Position numbers and translations under genes: made by a program. The notes under the pieces are model-generated. The model did not search any database, had not been told where the DNA came from, and saw only the letters and a program-made list of their open reading frames with translations. From contig JANXTQ010000068.1 of NCBI GenBank assembly GCA_025352305.1, forward strand, positions 1 to 11,527: a DNA stretch of 11,527 nt, in the 5' to 3' direction. Below, in pieces: positions 1-7,230 of this stretch; position 1 is the stretch's first letter; each line of letters starts with the position of its first letter. The stretch is from Actinomycetes bacterium (GTDB taxonomy: Bacteria; Actinomycetota; Acidimicrobiia; Acidimicrobiales; RAAP-2).

Positions 1-1
1 C

Positions 2-592
2 TCGACAGATCTCTTCAGTGAGCGTCCGATTCGACTCATGAACGGGCGTGAGCTGACGGCGCTCGAGCTCCAAGAGGATCTCTGTGATCGCGCCGAACTG
101 TACGCGGCGTCGCGGACTTTGCCCGAGGATTTACAACACGCCGTTCGACTGTGGCGCGAAGTTCTCACTCAACTTCGAAAAGATCCGCTCGAACTTCACC
201 GAGAGATCGACTGGGTGGCAAAGTACCGCCTCATTGAACAACTGCGAGAACGTGAGCAGATCGCGCTCACTCACCCCAAGGTCAACATGATTGACCTGCT
301 GTATCACGACACCAATCGGTCGCGGGGCTTGTACTACCGACTCGACGCCAAAAATCAGGTTCAGCGCATGGTGAGCGACCAACAGGTAACTGTGGCGACC
401 ACTACGCCGCCGCAGTCAACGCGTGCGCGAATGCGCGGAGCATTTGTCAAGAGAGCCAATGAACGTAACCGGGACTTCACCGTTGATTGGGTACACCTCA
501 AACTCAACGATCAACTACAGCGAACTCTGATGCTCAAGGATCCCTTCAAGAGCCACGACGAACGTTTCGACCGACTTCTCAACTCTTTGTGA
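2..592 (+). CDS. pafA: Pup ligase PafA, C-terminal part (5' end outside window)
   Basis: PafA attaches the small protein Pup to lysines of target proteins, using ATP, and so marks them for the bacterial proteasome. Only the last 196 residues are present; the frame is open from base 2. Visible family landmarks are THPKV...DLLYHD (about residues 90-104 of the fragment), the TRARMRGAF segment, RDFTVDWVHLKLND and the closing KDPF...DERFDRLL. As I recall them, these match the C-terminal domain of mycobacterial PafA closely and differ from its paralogue Dop, the Pup deamidase, which lacks the DFTVDWVHLKLND stretch. The ATP-binding catalytic domain lies upstream and cannot be checked. The next gene, signal peptidase I, starts 49 bases downstream on the same strand. 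In many actinobacteria pafA is followed by pafB and pafC, which are absent here. Confidence 0.93.
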   Translation, partial: STDLFSERPIRLMNGRELTALELQEDLCDRAELYAASRTLPEDLQHAVRLWREVLTQLRKDPLELHREIDWVAKYRLIEQLREREQIALTHPKVNMIDLLYHDTNRSRGLYYRLDAKNQVQRMVSDQQVTVATTTPPQSTRARMRGAFVKRANERNRDFTVDWVHLKLNDQLQRTLMLKDPFKSHDERFDRLLNSL

Positions 593-629
593 GAACCCAC
601 GGTGCTCGTGAGTCCATGAAAGGGGCGAG

Positions 630-635
630 TAGCCT
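630..635 (+). promoter_or_regulatory. Possible -10 box for a leaderless lepB transcript
   Basis: TAGCCT fits TANNNT and ends exactly 6 bases before the GTG at 642, which would put the transcription start on or beside the start codon. No -35 element or Shine-Dalgarno sequence at normal spacing is visible; the purine run AGGGG lies about 17 bases before the start, too far for a typical ribosome site. Support comes from the same arrangement at three other genes in this window. Confidence 0.4.
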
Positions 636-641
636 CGCTCG

Positions 642-1301
642 GTGGACAGTGACGTGAATAGTGAGAAAATCGACGATTCACGCGAGGAAATTGCTGGCGC
701 GAACGAACCGGCGCCTCTAGTTGATGCGTGGCATCGCCACAAGGTCGTGCGATGGATCATTGAGTGGATCGTCATCATTCTGTGCGCCCTGTTAGCGGCA
801 CTTTTCATGCGTACGTACGTCTTTGAGACGTTTTATATTCCTTCGGGTTCAATGGAACCAACCCTTCAAAAGGGCGACATGATCATTGTGTCGAAGTTGA
901 GCATCACCTGGGGAACGGTCAATCGCGGCGACATCATTGTCTTCGCGCGTCCTCCGGCCGAAGATTGCGGACCTCCGCCGGTCAAAGATCTCGTTAAGCG
1001 GGTCGTTGGATTGCCGGGTGAGCACATCTGGTCGGTGAACAATACGATTTACTACTCAGACGGCAACGGCCCCGCGCATCGGGTTAAAGAGACCTGGACT
1101 CATATTGAACCGCTGCAGACGCAGATTCCCGTCAGCCCCGGTAAGACCTATTTCGTTATTCCCAAAAATAGTTACTACGTGATGGGCGACAATCATCCCG
1201 GCTCATGCGACAGCCGCTACTGGGGAGTCGTCAATCACCGCTACATCGTGGGCAAGGTGTTTTTGAGAGTGTGGCCGCTGTCACGTTTCACTTTCCTGTA
1301 G
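642..1301 (+). CDS. lepB: Signal peptidase I
   Basis: Type I signal peptidase cuts signal peptides from Sec- and Tat-exported proteins on the outer face of the cytoplasmic membrane with a Ser/Lys dyad. The 219-aa product has a charged cytoplasmic N-terminus, one membrane anchor at about residues 36-57, and the family boxes in order: IPSGSMEPTL with nucleophile Ser70, the DLVKRVVGLPGE box with general base Lys119, and GDNHPGSCDSRYWG at about 182-195. All key residues are present, so it should be active. It is one of the compact single-anchor forms typical of Gram-positive lineages. The GTG at 642 is chosen because a TANNNT box lies 6 bases upstream; the in-frame GTG at 654 is an alternative. 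It sits between pafA and the tat genes, a sensible partner for the translocase, whose substrates carry signal peptides. Confidence 0.95.
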   Translation: MDSDVNSEKIDDSREEIAGANEPAPLVDAWHRHKVVRWIIEWIVIILCALLAALFMRTYVFETFYIPSGSMEPTLQKGDMIIVSKLSITWGTVNRGDIIVFARPPAEDCGPPPVKDLVKRVVGLPGEHIWSVNNTIYYSDGNGPAHRVKETWTHIEPLQTQIPVSPGKTYFVIPKNSYYVMGDNHPGSCDSRYWGVVNHRYIVGKVFLRVWPLSRFTFL

Positions 1302-1323
1302 CCACGCAGGACACGCAGCGCCG

Positions 1324-1329
1324 TAGAAT
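1324..1329 (+). promoter_or_regulatory. Possible -10 box for a leaderless tatB-like transcript
   Basis: TAGAAT, a good match to TATAAT, ends 6 bases before the GTG at 1336. Only 34 bases separate the lepB stop from this start, and no Shine-Dalgarno sequence is visible there. The box would allow leaderless expression of the tat genes in addition to read-through from lepB. Confidence 0.45.
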
Positions 1330-1335
1330 GTCCCT

Positions 1336-1749
1336 GTGTTCAGCCTGAGTCCCATCAAGATCTTGATCATCGTTGCGGTGATCTTGGTAGTCATGGGACC
1401 CGACAAGCTTCCCGAGGTAGCCAAGACCCTCGGCAATGCGTGGAACTCGCTGAGATCGCTTCGAGAAAAGATTGAATCCGAAGTTCGTGAAGTTGTTCCG
1501 GATCTGCCATCGGGTTCGGACATTGTGCGCATGGCGCGCAACCCCGTCAATATCCTCAATAGTTTGGCCGATCGGGCAACCGAACCGGCATCACCGACGG
1601 TGGTAACGAGTACCGGTGAGGAACTAGAAACCCACGACGGATCAGCAACTGACGGTGACGCGCCTCAGCTGCATACGCCGCCTCCCGCAAATCGCGGTTA
1701 CGACAAGGAGACCAGCGAGCCCGCTTACTCGGACCCGTCGCTCAACTAG
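1336..1749 (+). CDS. tatB: Twin-arginine translocase TatA/TatB-family subunit, TatB-like
   Basis: This is a small single-span subunit of the Tat system, which exports folded proteins across the cytoplasmic membrane. Of 137 residues, about 4-20 form the N-terminal membrane helix, followed by the hinge MGPDKLPE (20-27), an amphipathic helix to about residue 53, and a poorly conserved Pro/Thr/acid-rich cytoplasmic tail. The hinge has Met-Gly-Pro where TatA usually has Phe-Gly, and the longer charged helix also favours TatB. The position next to tatC, however, is where mycobacteria carry tatA, so the A/B assignment is open. An ATG at 1329 is out of frame and soon stops, which leaves the GTG at 1336 as the start. 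The tatC start at 1753 lies three bases after this stop. Confidence 0.85.
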   Translation: MFSLSPIKILIIVAVILVVMGPDKLPEVAKTLGNAWNSLRSLREKIESEVREVVPDLPSGSDIVRMARNPVNILNSLADRATEPASPTVVTSTGEELETHDGSATDGDAPQLHTPPPANRGYDKETSEPAYSDPSLN

Positions 1750-1752
1750 TTC

Positions 1753-2493
1753 ATGTCGCCCACTACTAAGTCCTCCCTCCGCGCCGCTGCGGGCATGTCT
1801 ATTGGCGAACACCTTCGCGAAGCTCGCCGTCGGACCCTGATTAGTTTTGGCGCGGTCTTCATTCTGGGTATTTTTGCCTTCGTTGACTATCCCCAAATTC
1901 TTCGTTTCCTCGCCGAGCCGTACTGTCAGACTCAACATCACGGCTGTCACTTTCTCGTTCTCGAACCGCTCATGGGCCTCTCACTGCGGATCAAGATTGC
2001 GCTCTTTGGCGGAATCCTGCTCGCGTCGCCGATTGTCTTTTTTCAAATATGGCGATTCATTACTCCGGGTCTCAAGGCCAAGGAGAAGAAGTACGCCATA
2101 CCGTTCGTCGCCGCGTCCATTGTCTTCTTTCTCGGCGGAGCCGGCATGGGCTTTTTCAGCTTCGGCCACGCGCTTAAATTCCTTCAAGCCATTGGCGGAC
2201 CGGAGTTGCAGAATCAGTACACGCCCAACGCCTATTTGAGTCTCATTATTTTGATGATGACTGCTTTTGGCATCACTTTTGAGTTTCCCGTCATCTTGGT
2301 GAGCTTGGAGTTAGCGGGTGTCGTGACGTCGAAGCAGTTGCTGCACGCGTGGCGCTACGCGCTCATTGCCATCTCGGTCGCCGCGGCGGTCTTTACGCCG
2401 AGCGGAGATCCGTTTTCCATGTTTGCGCTCATGATCCCGCTCATTATCTTTTACTTCGGCGCCATTGGCGTTGGCAAACTCCTGCACAAGTGA
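1753..2493 (+). CDS. tatC: Sec-independent protein translocase TatC
   Basis: TatC is the polytopic core of the Tat translocon and binds the twin-arginine signal peptide. The 246-aa product shows the N-terminal HLREARRR motif (20-27, the HLxELR equivalent with Glu23), the first cytoplasmic loop with FITPGLKAKEKKY (102-114, where Phe102 and Glu111 correspond to the signal-binding Phe94/Glu103 of E. coli), FGITFEFPV with the intramembrane Glu177, and the closing FTPSGDPFSMFALMIPL. About six hydrophobic segments are visible. An ATG at 1795 would give a start much like many family members (MSIGEHLRE); I keep 1753 because it follows the previous stop by three bases, but neither start has a clear ribosome site. 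Two cysteines (58 and 65) lie in the predicted first extracytoplasmic loop. The stop overlaps the helY start. Confidence 0.96.
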   Translation: MSPTTKSSLRAAAGMSIGEHLREARRRTLISFGAVFILGIFAFVDYPQILRFLAEPYCQTQHHGCHFLVLEPLMGLSLRIKIALFGGILLASPIVFFQIWRFITPGLKAKEKKYAIPFVAASIVFFLGGAGMGFFSFGHALKFLQAIGGPELQNQYTPNAYLSLIILMMTAFGITFEFPVILVSLELAGVVTSKQLLHAWRYALIAISVAAAVFTPSGDPFSMFALMIPLIIFYFGAIGVGKLLHK

Positions 2494-4628
2494 GCTCGTC
2501 CGCACGGCGCGAACAGTTTCTCGCGGCCTTAGGTTTTGGAATCGATGAGTTCCAACTCGAAGCCTTTGATGTCATTGACAACGCGGAGAACGTTCTCGTC
2601 AGCGCCCCGACCGGTTCCGGCAAGACACTGATTGCGACCTACGCCATTGAGCGTCAACTCGAGGCGGGCAAACGCAGTTTCTACACCACTCCACTCAAAG
2701 CGCTGTCGAATCAGAAGTATCACGAACTCGCTCGCCGCTACGGAGAGAGCAAGATCGGACTGCTCACTGGCGACGCGTCCATAAACCGTGATGCACCGGT
2801 CGTTGTCATGACCACTGAAGTACTGCGCAACATGTTGCTGGGCGAATCGCACCAGACCCGTGACCTCGGTCTCGTTGTTCTCGACGAAGTCCACTTTCTC
2901 CAGGATCCCTTTCGTGGGGGAGTGTGGGAGGAAGTCATCATTCTCACGCCCTCGGCCGTGCAGTTCGTGGCGCTGTCGGCCACCGTGTCCAACGCCTCGG
3001 TACTCGGAGAGTGGCTAAGCGAAGTGCGCGGCACGACGCGCGTCGTTCTCGAGTCCACTCGGCCCATCAGTCTTCACAATCACGTGGCCATTGTTCGACG
3101 TGCTCAAGAACTGCCCGAGTTGATTGATCTGCTGAAAGATCACAAGTTGTCCGACGAGGCGCGTCGAATCGACGCGTTGATGAAGACCACCCGCAAATTT
3201 CGACCCGGTCCGCATTGGAAGGGCCCTAAATCCTCGGCGCCACCACCGCCTTTTCGTTCTCCACGTCGCAGCGAACTCCTCCAAGTCATGGACGGCCAGG
3301 ATCTGTTGCCCGCCATTGTTTTCATTTTCTCGCGCGCCGCGTGTGATGAGGCGGTGCGCCAAGTTCGCCGCGACGGATTGTTGTTTACGTCTCCCGAAGA
3401 GCGTCTCGAGATTCGTGCAATCGCGGCCGGCAAAGTCGGAGATTTCTCCGACGATGATCTACAAGCTCTGGAGTTCCACGAATTCGTCGAGGCGCTCGAA
3501 CGAGGGATCGCGGCGCACCATGCGGGAATGGTGCCGGCATTTCGCGAAATCGTCGAGGCCTGCTTCGAGGCCAATCTTCTCGGCGTCGTGTTTGCTACCG
3601 AGACGCTGGCACTCGGAGTGAATATGCCGGCGCGATCGGTGGTCCTCGAACGATTCAATAAGTACTCCGACGACGGCCGACATCTGTTAACGAGCGGCGA
3701 ATTTGCCCAACTGACCGGGCGAGCTGGCCGTCGAGGACTCGATGATGAGGGTCACGCCGTGATCTGCTTTGCCACCGAGACGTCCATGGTGGACATTGGC
3801 CGCGTGGCCATTTCGCCCCCGCCGGACCTTCACAGTTCCTTTCGACCGACCTACAACTTCACGGCGAACCTGATCCACCATTTTGACTCCGAAACAGCTC
3901 ATGAGATCTTGCGCAAGAGCTACGCGCAGTTCGAAGCGGACCGTCGTGCCGCGGGAACGCGGCGATCATTGGCCGAACTGATGTCCGCGCGTCATCACGT
4001 CTTAGAGGACCTGGGCTACGCCAAAGAGTGGACCCTGACTGACGGCGGTGAACAGTTGAGATCGGTGTATCACGAGTGCGATCTGTTAATTACCGAAGCC
4101 CTGCGATCAGGAGTCTTTGATGACGCCGAGCCCGCCACGATTGCTGCGGTGCTGTCGTCGTTTGTTTATGAACCCAAACGGGCTAAACGAAGCGGCCCGC
4201 ACCGCCAGACCCCCACCCGTAAGCAACGCGTCAGAAATGACCGTCTCGGCGACCAGCGCCGAAGTGACATCAACCAACGGGTCGGCTCGGTCATAGGACT
4301 CGCGGCGTACGTCAGCGAGGTGGAGGACCGCTACCAGGTCCGTCACGCCAAGGACCCCGACCCCGGCTTCGCTAGCACCATTGCTGCGTGGGTACGGGGG
4401 GCACCGCTGACGACGGTTCTCGAGATTGCCGAGCACGACGCCGGGCAGTTGTCGCCGGGTGATTTTGTTCGAAACGCCAAACAGGTGGGCGATCTCTGCG
4501 AGCAGCTCGCTCGACTGTGCCCCGGAACCGAGTTGGCGAACTGCGCGGAAGAGGCCCGTTCGGGCATCATTCGCAGCGTCGTGGCCGGCGTCTCCGTCAT
4601 CCCTCCGAGCGCCAAGCGCGCCCTCTAA
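2490..4628 (+). CDS. helY: DEVH-box superfamily 2 helicase, HelY/Ski2-Mtr4-like
   Basis: This is an ATP-dependent helicase of the Ski2-like group, whose members unwind structured RNA. Read from GTG 2490 the product has 712 residues. Motifs in order are Walker A SAPTGSGKT (38-46), TTPLKALSNQKY (motif Ia, 66-77), LLTGD (91-95), DEVH (132-135), SAT (163-165), AAHHAGMVP (341-349), FATETLALGVNMPAR (368-382) and QLTGRAGRRG (407-416). The C-terminal part from about 500 resembles the DSHCT domain. A Pro/Arg-rich insert (about 235-260) separates the two RecA lobes. Mycobacterial HelY is roughly 900 residues, so this is a compact version. The open frame continues upstream inside tatC, but homology begins just after 2490, and GTGA overlaps the tatC stop by four bases, which points to translational coupling. 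tatC followed by helY is a conserved actinobacterial order. Confidence 0.93.
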   Translation: MSSSARREQFLAALGFGIDEFQLEAFDVIDNAENVLVSAPTGSGKTLIATYAIERQLEAGKRSFYTTPLKALSNQKYHELARRYGESKIGLLTGDASINRDAPVVVMTTEVLRNMLLGESHQTRDLGLVVLDEVHFLQDPFRGGVWEEVIILTPSAVQFVALSATVSNASVLGEWLSEVRGTTRVVLESTRPISLHNHVAIVRRAQELPELIDLLKDHKLSDEARRIDALMKTTRKFRPGPHWKGPKSSAPPPPFRSPRRSELLQVMDGQDLLPAIVFIFSRAACDEAVRQVRRDGLLFTSPEERLEIRAIAAGKVGDFSDDDLQALEFHEFVEALERGIAAHHAGMVPAFREIVEACFEANLLGVVFATETLALGVNMPARSVVLERFNKYSDDGRHLLTSGEFAQLTGRAGRRGLDDEGHAVICFATETSMVDIGRVAISPPPDLHSSFRPTYNFTANLIHHFDSETAHEILRKSYAQFEADRRAAGTRRSLAELMSARHHVLEDLGYAKEWTLTDGGEQLRSVYHECDLLITEALRSGVFDDAEPATIAAVLSSFVYEPKRAKRSGPHRQTPTRKQRVRNDRLGDQRRSDINQRVGSVIGLAAYVSEVEDRYQVRHAKDPDPGFASTIAAWVRGAPLTTVLEIAEHDAGQLSPGDFVRNAKQVGDLCEQLARLCPGTELANCAEEARSGIIRSVVAGVSVIPPSAKRAL

Positions 4629-4640
4629 TCTGCATAGTCC

Positions 4641-6254
4641 ATGCACCAGTACGTCGCCGAAGAGTTCACCGCCGAAGAGGCCGCCGTGCTGCGTCGCTAC
4701 TTCACGAATCTCGAGGGGCCGGTCTTCGCTCTGGTGAATCTGCCCGAGGTGGTGAAGGGAGCTCTTTTTGCTCGCTACTCACGCTCGTCCAAGAGTTTGC
4801 GACGACTTTTTCTTGACGAATTCGTTGGTGACCTCGACCTAACGGGTGACGTGTCGATTGATGCGACCATTGGCCTCGGACGCGCCGAAGAGCTCTACCA
4901 AAAGGTCTTCTACGAATACGGTGACGACTCGGTGGCGCAACTCGGGGGAGTGCACCTCGCCTGCGAGCAAGCGAGCAACGTGCTGACCAAAGTCCTCGAG
5001 TGGGGACGCCTGATGAGTTACCTCGAACAGTCGACTCGCTATTTGGGCTACGACCGACGCTTAAGCAACGGTCACTACCGGTTCTATCGCGACCAGGAAA
5101 TTTTGGAGTCTCGTTACGGGGCGCGCTACGTCGGCGAAATGGACCGTATGTTTGATACGTACGCCGATATGTTGCCGAAGTTGTCGGAATGGTTGACGCA
5201 TCGCTATCCCAAGACGCCCGAGGACACCGACTTCGCGTACCGTCAAGCCATTCGTGCCAAGGCCCTCGACGCCGTGCGGGGACTGTTACCGGCCAGTGCG
5301 CTTTCTAACATGGGCATCTACGGATCCGGGCAGGGATACGAGGCCCTGTTGCTGCGCATGCGCGCTCACCCGCTGCGCGAAGTTCGTTCCTACTCCGACC
5401 TGATGTTGACCGAACTCAGCAAGGTGATTCCCTCTTTTTTGCGCCGAGTTGAGGTCAAAGATCGCGGCGTGAAATGGAGTGAGTATTTGGCGGAGTCCAA
5501 AACCGCCACCAGCCAACTCGTCGCAAGTTTGTCCATGGGACTCGACGACAACGAGGCCGGCGAATCAGTAACGCTGGTGGGCTTTGACCCCGAAGGCGAA
5601 GATCGCATTCTGGAATCAATTCTCTTTGCCAACGGCAACGTCACTCACGACAGTGCGCATCGAATCATGAAATCGCTCACGGGCCTGCAGCGTCGAGAAC
5701 TCATGTTTACCTACGTGGGCGAGCGCACCAATCGGCGCCACAAGCCGAGTCGAGCCTTTGAGCGAACCGACTACCGATTCGAATTAGTCACCGACTACGG
5801 CGCGTTCAGGGATCTCCAACGGCACCGTCTCGCGACCATTGAGTGGCAACCGCTAAGCACCGAACTCGGATTTGATATTCCCGACGTCATCACCGAAGCG
5901 GGACTGAGCGCGGAGTACATCAGTTCACTGGAACGCAGCCGCGATCTCTATGAGACATTGACCAACGATTATCCCAACCAGGCCCAGTACTCCGTTGCCC
6001 TCGCCTTTCGAATTCGCTACGTCATCCAAATGAACGCCCGCGAAGCCATGCACCTCATTGAGCTTCGTTCGGGTCCCCAGGGCCACCCCAGTTACCGACG
6101 AGTGGCGCACGAGATGCACCGACTGATCGCCACGGTGGCCGGACATGAACTGGTGGCCGAGTCAATGCAGTACGTAGATTTCTCTGACACCGATCTAGAG
6201 CGACTCGCTGCCGAACGCGCCGCAGAATCGAATCGGTCACGCTTCCGACTTTAA
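4641..6254 (+). CDS. Tandem-domain ThyX-like protein (FAD-dependent thymidylate synthase family)
   Basis: The 537-aa product consists of two diverged copies of the ThyX (Thy1) fold; ordinary ThyX chains are about 220-270 residues and act as homotetramers converting dUMP to dTMP with FAD and methylenetetrahydrofolate. In the first half, residues 121-134 match the ThyX motif RHRx7SxR but read WGR-x7-S-T-R (Glu129, Ser131, Arg133 kept). In the second half, residues 394-396 are RHR, but the Ser position is Pro404 and the Glu and Arg positions are Trp402 and Ser406. The NAR motif appears only in the second half (465-467), with Arg494 further on; the first half has GQG at 230-232. The start at 4641 follows helY by 12 bases and has no clear ribosome site. 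Family membership is fairly sure; thymidylate synthase activity is not, because each half lacks residues needed in a classical site. It could be a nucleotide-binding paralogue. Confidence 0.85.
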   Translation: MHQYVAEEFTAEEAAVLRRYFTNLEGPVFALVNLPEVVKGALFARYSRSSKSLRRLFLDEFVGDLDLTGDVSIDATIGLGRAEELYQKVFYEYGDDSVAQLGGVHLACEQASNVLTKVLEWGRLMSYLEQSTRYLGYDRRLSNGHYRFYRDQEILESRYGARYVGEMDRMFDTYADMLPKLSEWLTHRYPKTPEDTDFAYRQAIRAKALDAVRGLLPASALSNMGIYGSGQGYEALLLRMRAHPLREVRSYSDLMLTELSKVIPSFLRRVEVKDRGVKWSEYLAESKTATSQLVASLSMGLDDNEAGESVTLVGFDPEGEDRILESILFANGNVTHDSAHRIMKSLTGLQRRELMFTYVGERTNRRHKPSRAFERTDYRFELVTDYGAFRDLQRHRLATIEWQPLSTELGFDIPDVITEAGLSAEYISSLERSRDLYETLTNDYPNQAQYSVALAFRIRYVIQMNAREAMHLIELRSGPQGHPSYRRVAHEMHRLIATVAGHELVAESMQYVDFSDTDLERLAAERAAESNRSRFRL

Positions 6255-6294
6255 GTATTTCTTAACTAAGCCAGTTCGTTTCACCAATTTGCGC

Positions 6295-6321
6295 TTGACG
6301 CATGGGTGAACGGTCTATGCT
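6295..6321 (+). promoter_or_regulatory. Probable promoter for the zinc-ribbon/GNAT operon
   Basis: TTGACG (6295-6300) and TATGCT (6316-6321) resemble -35 and -10 elements with a 15-base spacer, or 16 if CTTGAC is taken as the -35. Transcription would start near 6328 and give a leader of about 20 bases containing the ribosome site at 6336. It lies in the 93-base gap after the ThyX-like gene, where the base composition is visibly more AT-rich. Confidence 0.55.
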
Positions 6322-6335
6322 GCCACCGCCTAACC

Positions 6336-6341
6336 GAAGGA
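6336..6341 (+). promoter_or_regulatory. Ribosome binding site deciding the start at 6348
   Basis: GAAGGA stands 6 bases before ATG 6348. It decides against the in-frame upstream ATG at 6306, which would lie inside the promoter's core region and add a Cys-containing segment unlike the acidic protein that follows. Confidence 0.7.
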
Positions 6342-6347
6342 TTTACT

Positions 6348-6803
6348 ATGGCCGACGATATTGAAGAAGAAGAAGTATTTGATGAGGAGGACCTCGCCGA
6401 CGGTTTCGACGCCGAAGTAGAGGGCGATGACCTCATTGAAGAAGGCGCGATTGTTGACGTCGACGCGGACCCCGAAGCTGAGGGTGACGACGTTGATCTA
6501 GTCGACGAAGAGGACGACGTAGTTGCTGAGGTGGAAGTTGCGGCCGTCGATGATGAAGACGATCTGACGCTCGATCAAGACGTGGAGCTAGCTCTCGACG
6601 AAGTGCTCGCCGAAACCATGCGGCTCACGACCGAGCCGGACGACGACGAAGACGGACCGCCCGAAGTTGAGGACAAGACCGATCCCGCCGAGTCCGTCCT
6701 GCCCAAACAGGATGATGAGTTTCGCTGCAAGCGCTGTCGCCTACTGAAAAAGATGAGCCAACTGGCTGACCGTGAGAGGACTCTCTGTCGTGACTGCGTG
6801 TGA
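6348..6803 (+). CDS. Acidic protein with C-terminal zinc ribbon, DUF4193-like
   Basis: The function of this 151-aa protein is unknown. Its first 91 residues contain 44 Asp/Glu by my count and no Lys, Arg or His, so this part must be highly acidic and probably disordered. From about residue 118 the chain changes to a basic, cysteine-bearing domain: CKRC at 127-130 and CRDC at 147-150, a Cys4 arrangement expected to bind zinc. The LPKQDDEFRCKRC entry into this domain and the CRDC close resemble the end of actinobacterial DUF4193 proteins, where I recall a VPKQ-DEF-C--C...CRDC pattern. The N-terminal acid stretch is more extreme than in the mycobacterial members I remember. It heads a three-gene unit with its own promoter; the next gene begins inside its 3' end. 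A nucleic-acid mimic or charge-based partner-binding role is conceivable but only inferred. Confidence 0.85.
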   Translation: MADDIEEEEVFDEEDLADGFDAEVEGDDLIEEGAIVDVDADPEAEGDDVDLVDEEDDVVAEVEVAAVDDEDDLTLDQDVELALDEVLAETMRLTTEPDDDEDGPPEVEDKTDPAESVLPKQDDEFRCKRCRLLKKMSQLADRERTLCRDCV

Positions 6804-7230
6804 CGAAGGTCCCGTCAAGTCACTCATTAATTCAACTGAGCGCATCTTTCAGTCGGTGGTAGCCCTTTCGAACAAGGCCATCGCTGACTCGCCGCTCGCC
6901 GACACCTCCGAACGCCTCGGTAGCGAAGTGCGCCAGGCCCGAGCAATTGGACAGTTAACCGTTCTCGCGACGTCAGCCAAGGTGAAACAGTGGCTTAGTA
7001 CTCCCGTTGCCTCCGAAGAACCGGTGACACCGACTGCGGCACCGAGCGCGCCGACGTCGAAAGTTTCGCCGCCTAGGTGCATTACGGATTACGTCAATCT
7101 GTCGGCGTCACAGATTGTCCCGCTCCTCGCGGGCTTGACCGCCGCGGAACTCAAACAGGTCGAAAAGTATGAAAGTGCCACTCGTCAACGAAAGACGATC
7201 TTGGCCGCCGTGGCGAGATCGGCGGGATGA
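6790..7230 (+). CDS. Small helical protein of unknown function
   Basis: I do not recognise a defined function for this 146-aa protein. It has a predicted amphipathic helical N-terminal part (about 9-70), a Pro/Thr/Ala-rich linker (71-95), and a compact C-terminal helical segment, LSASQIVPLLAGLTAAELKQ followed by a Lys/Arg-rich RQRKTIL ending. The latter resembles a short helix-turn-helix-like tail (AEL-V--YE----R-TIL) that recurs in small actinobacterial proteins; I cannot name it with certainty. GTG 6790 is chosen because AGAGGA (6775-6780) lies 9 bases before it; an in-frame GTG at 6772 is possible but has no such site. The gene overlaps the zinc-ribbon gene by 14 bases and the GNAT gene by 4, so all three are probably translated from one message. 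Confidence 0.75.
   Translation: MTACDEGPVKSLINSTERIFQSVVALSNKAIADSPLADTSERLGSEVRQARAIGQLTVLATSAKVKQWLSTPVASEEPVTPTAAPSAPTSKVSPPRCITDYVNLSASQIVPLLAGLTAAELKQVEKYESATRQRKTILAAVARSAG

Noticed and set aside
598..610. Short palindrome CACG-N5-CGTG between pafA and lepB, considered as an operator
   Set aside because: A four-base half-site occurs often by chance, and no second copy was found at another promoter here.
2349..2489. Upstream extension of the helicase frame inside tatC
   Set aside because: It lies entirely in another frame of the well-conserved tatC 3' end and shows no helicase similarity; the GTG at 2490 is the sensible start.
4107..4646. Long open frame on the minus strand opposite the 3' part of helY
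   Set aside because: It is antisense to a clearly conserved helicase C-terminus, shows no family motif, and has no plausible start signal; a shadow of codon bias.
6251..6265. Inverted repeat TTAAG-TATTT-CTTAA at the stop of the ThyX-like gene, considered as a terminator
   Set aside because: The stem is only five AT-rich pairs and no T-tract follows; too weak to call an intrinsic terminator.
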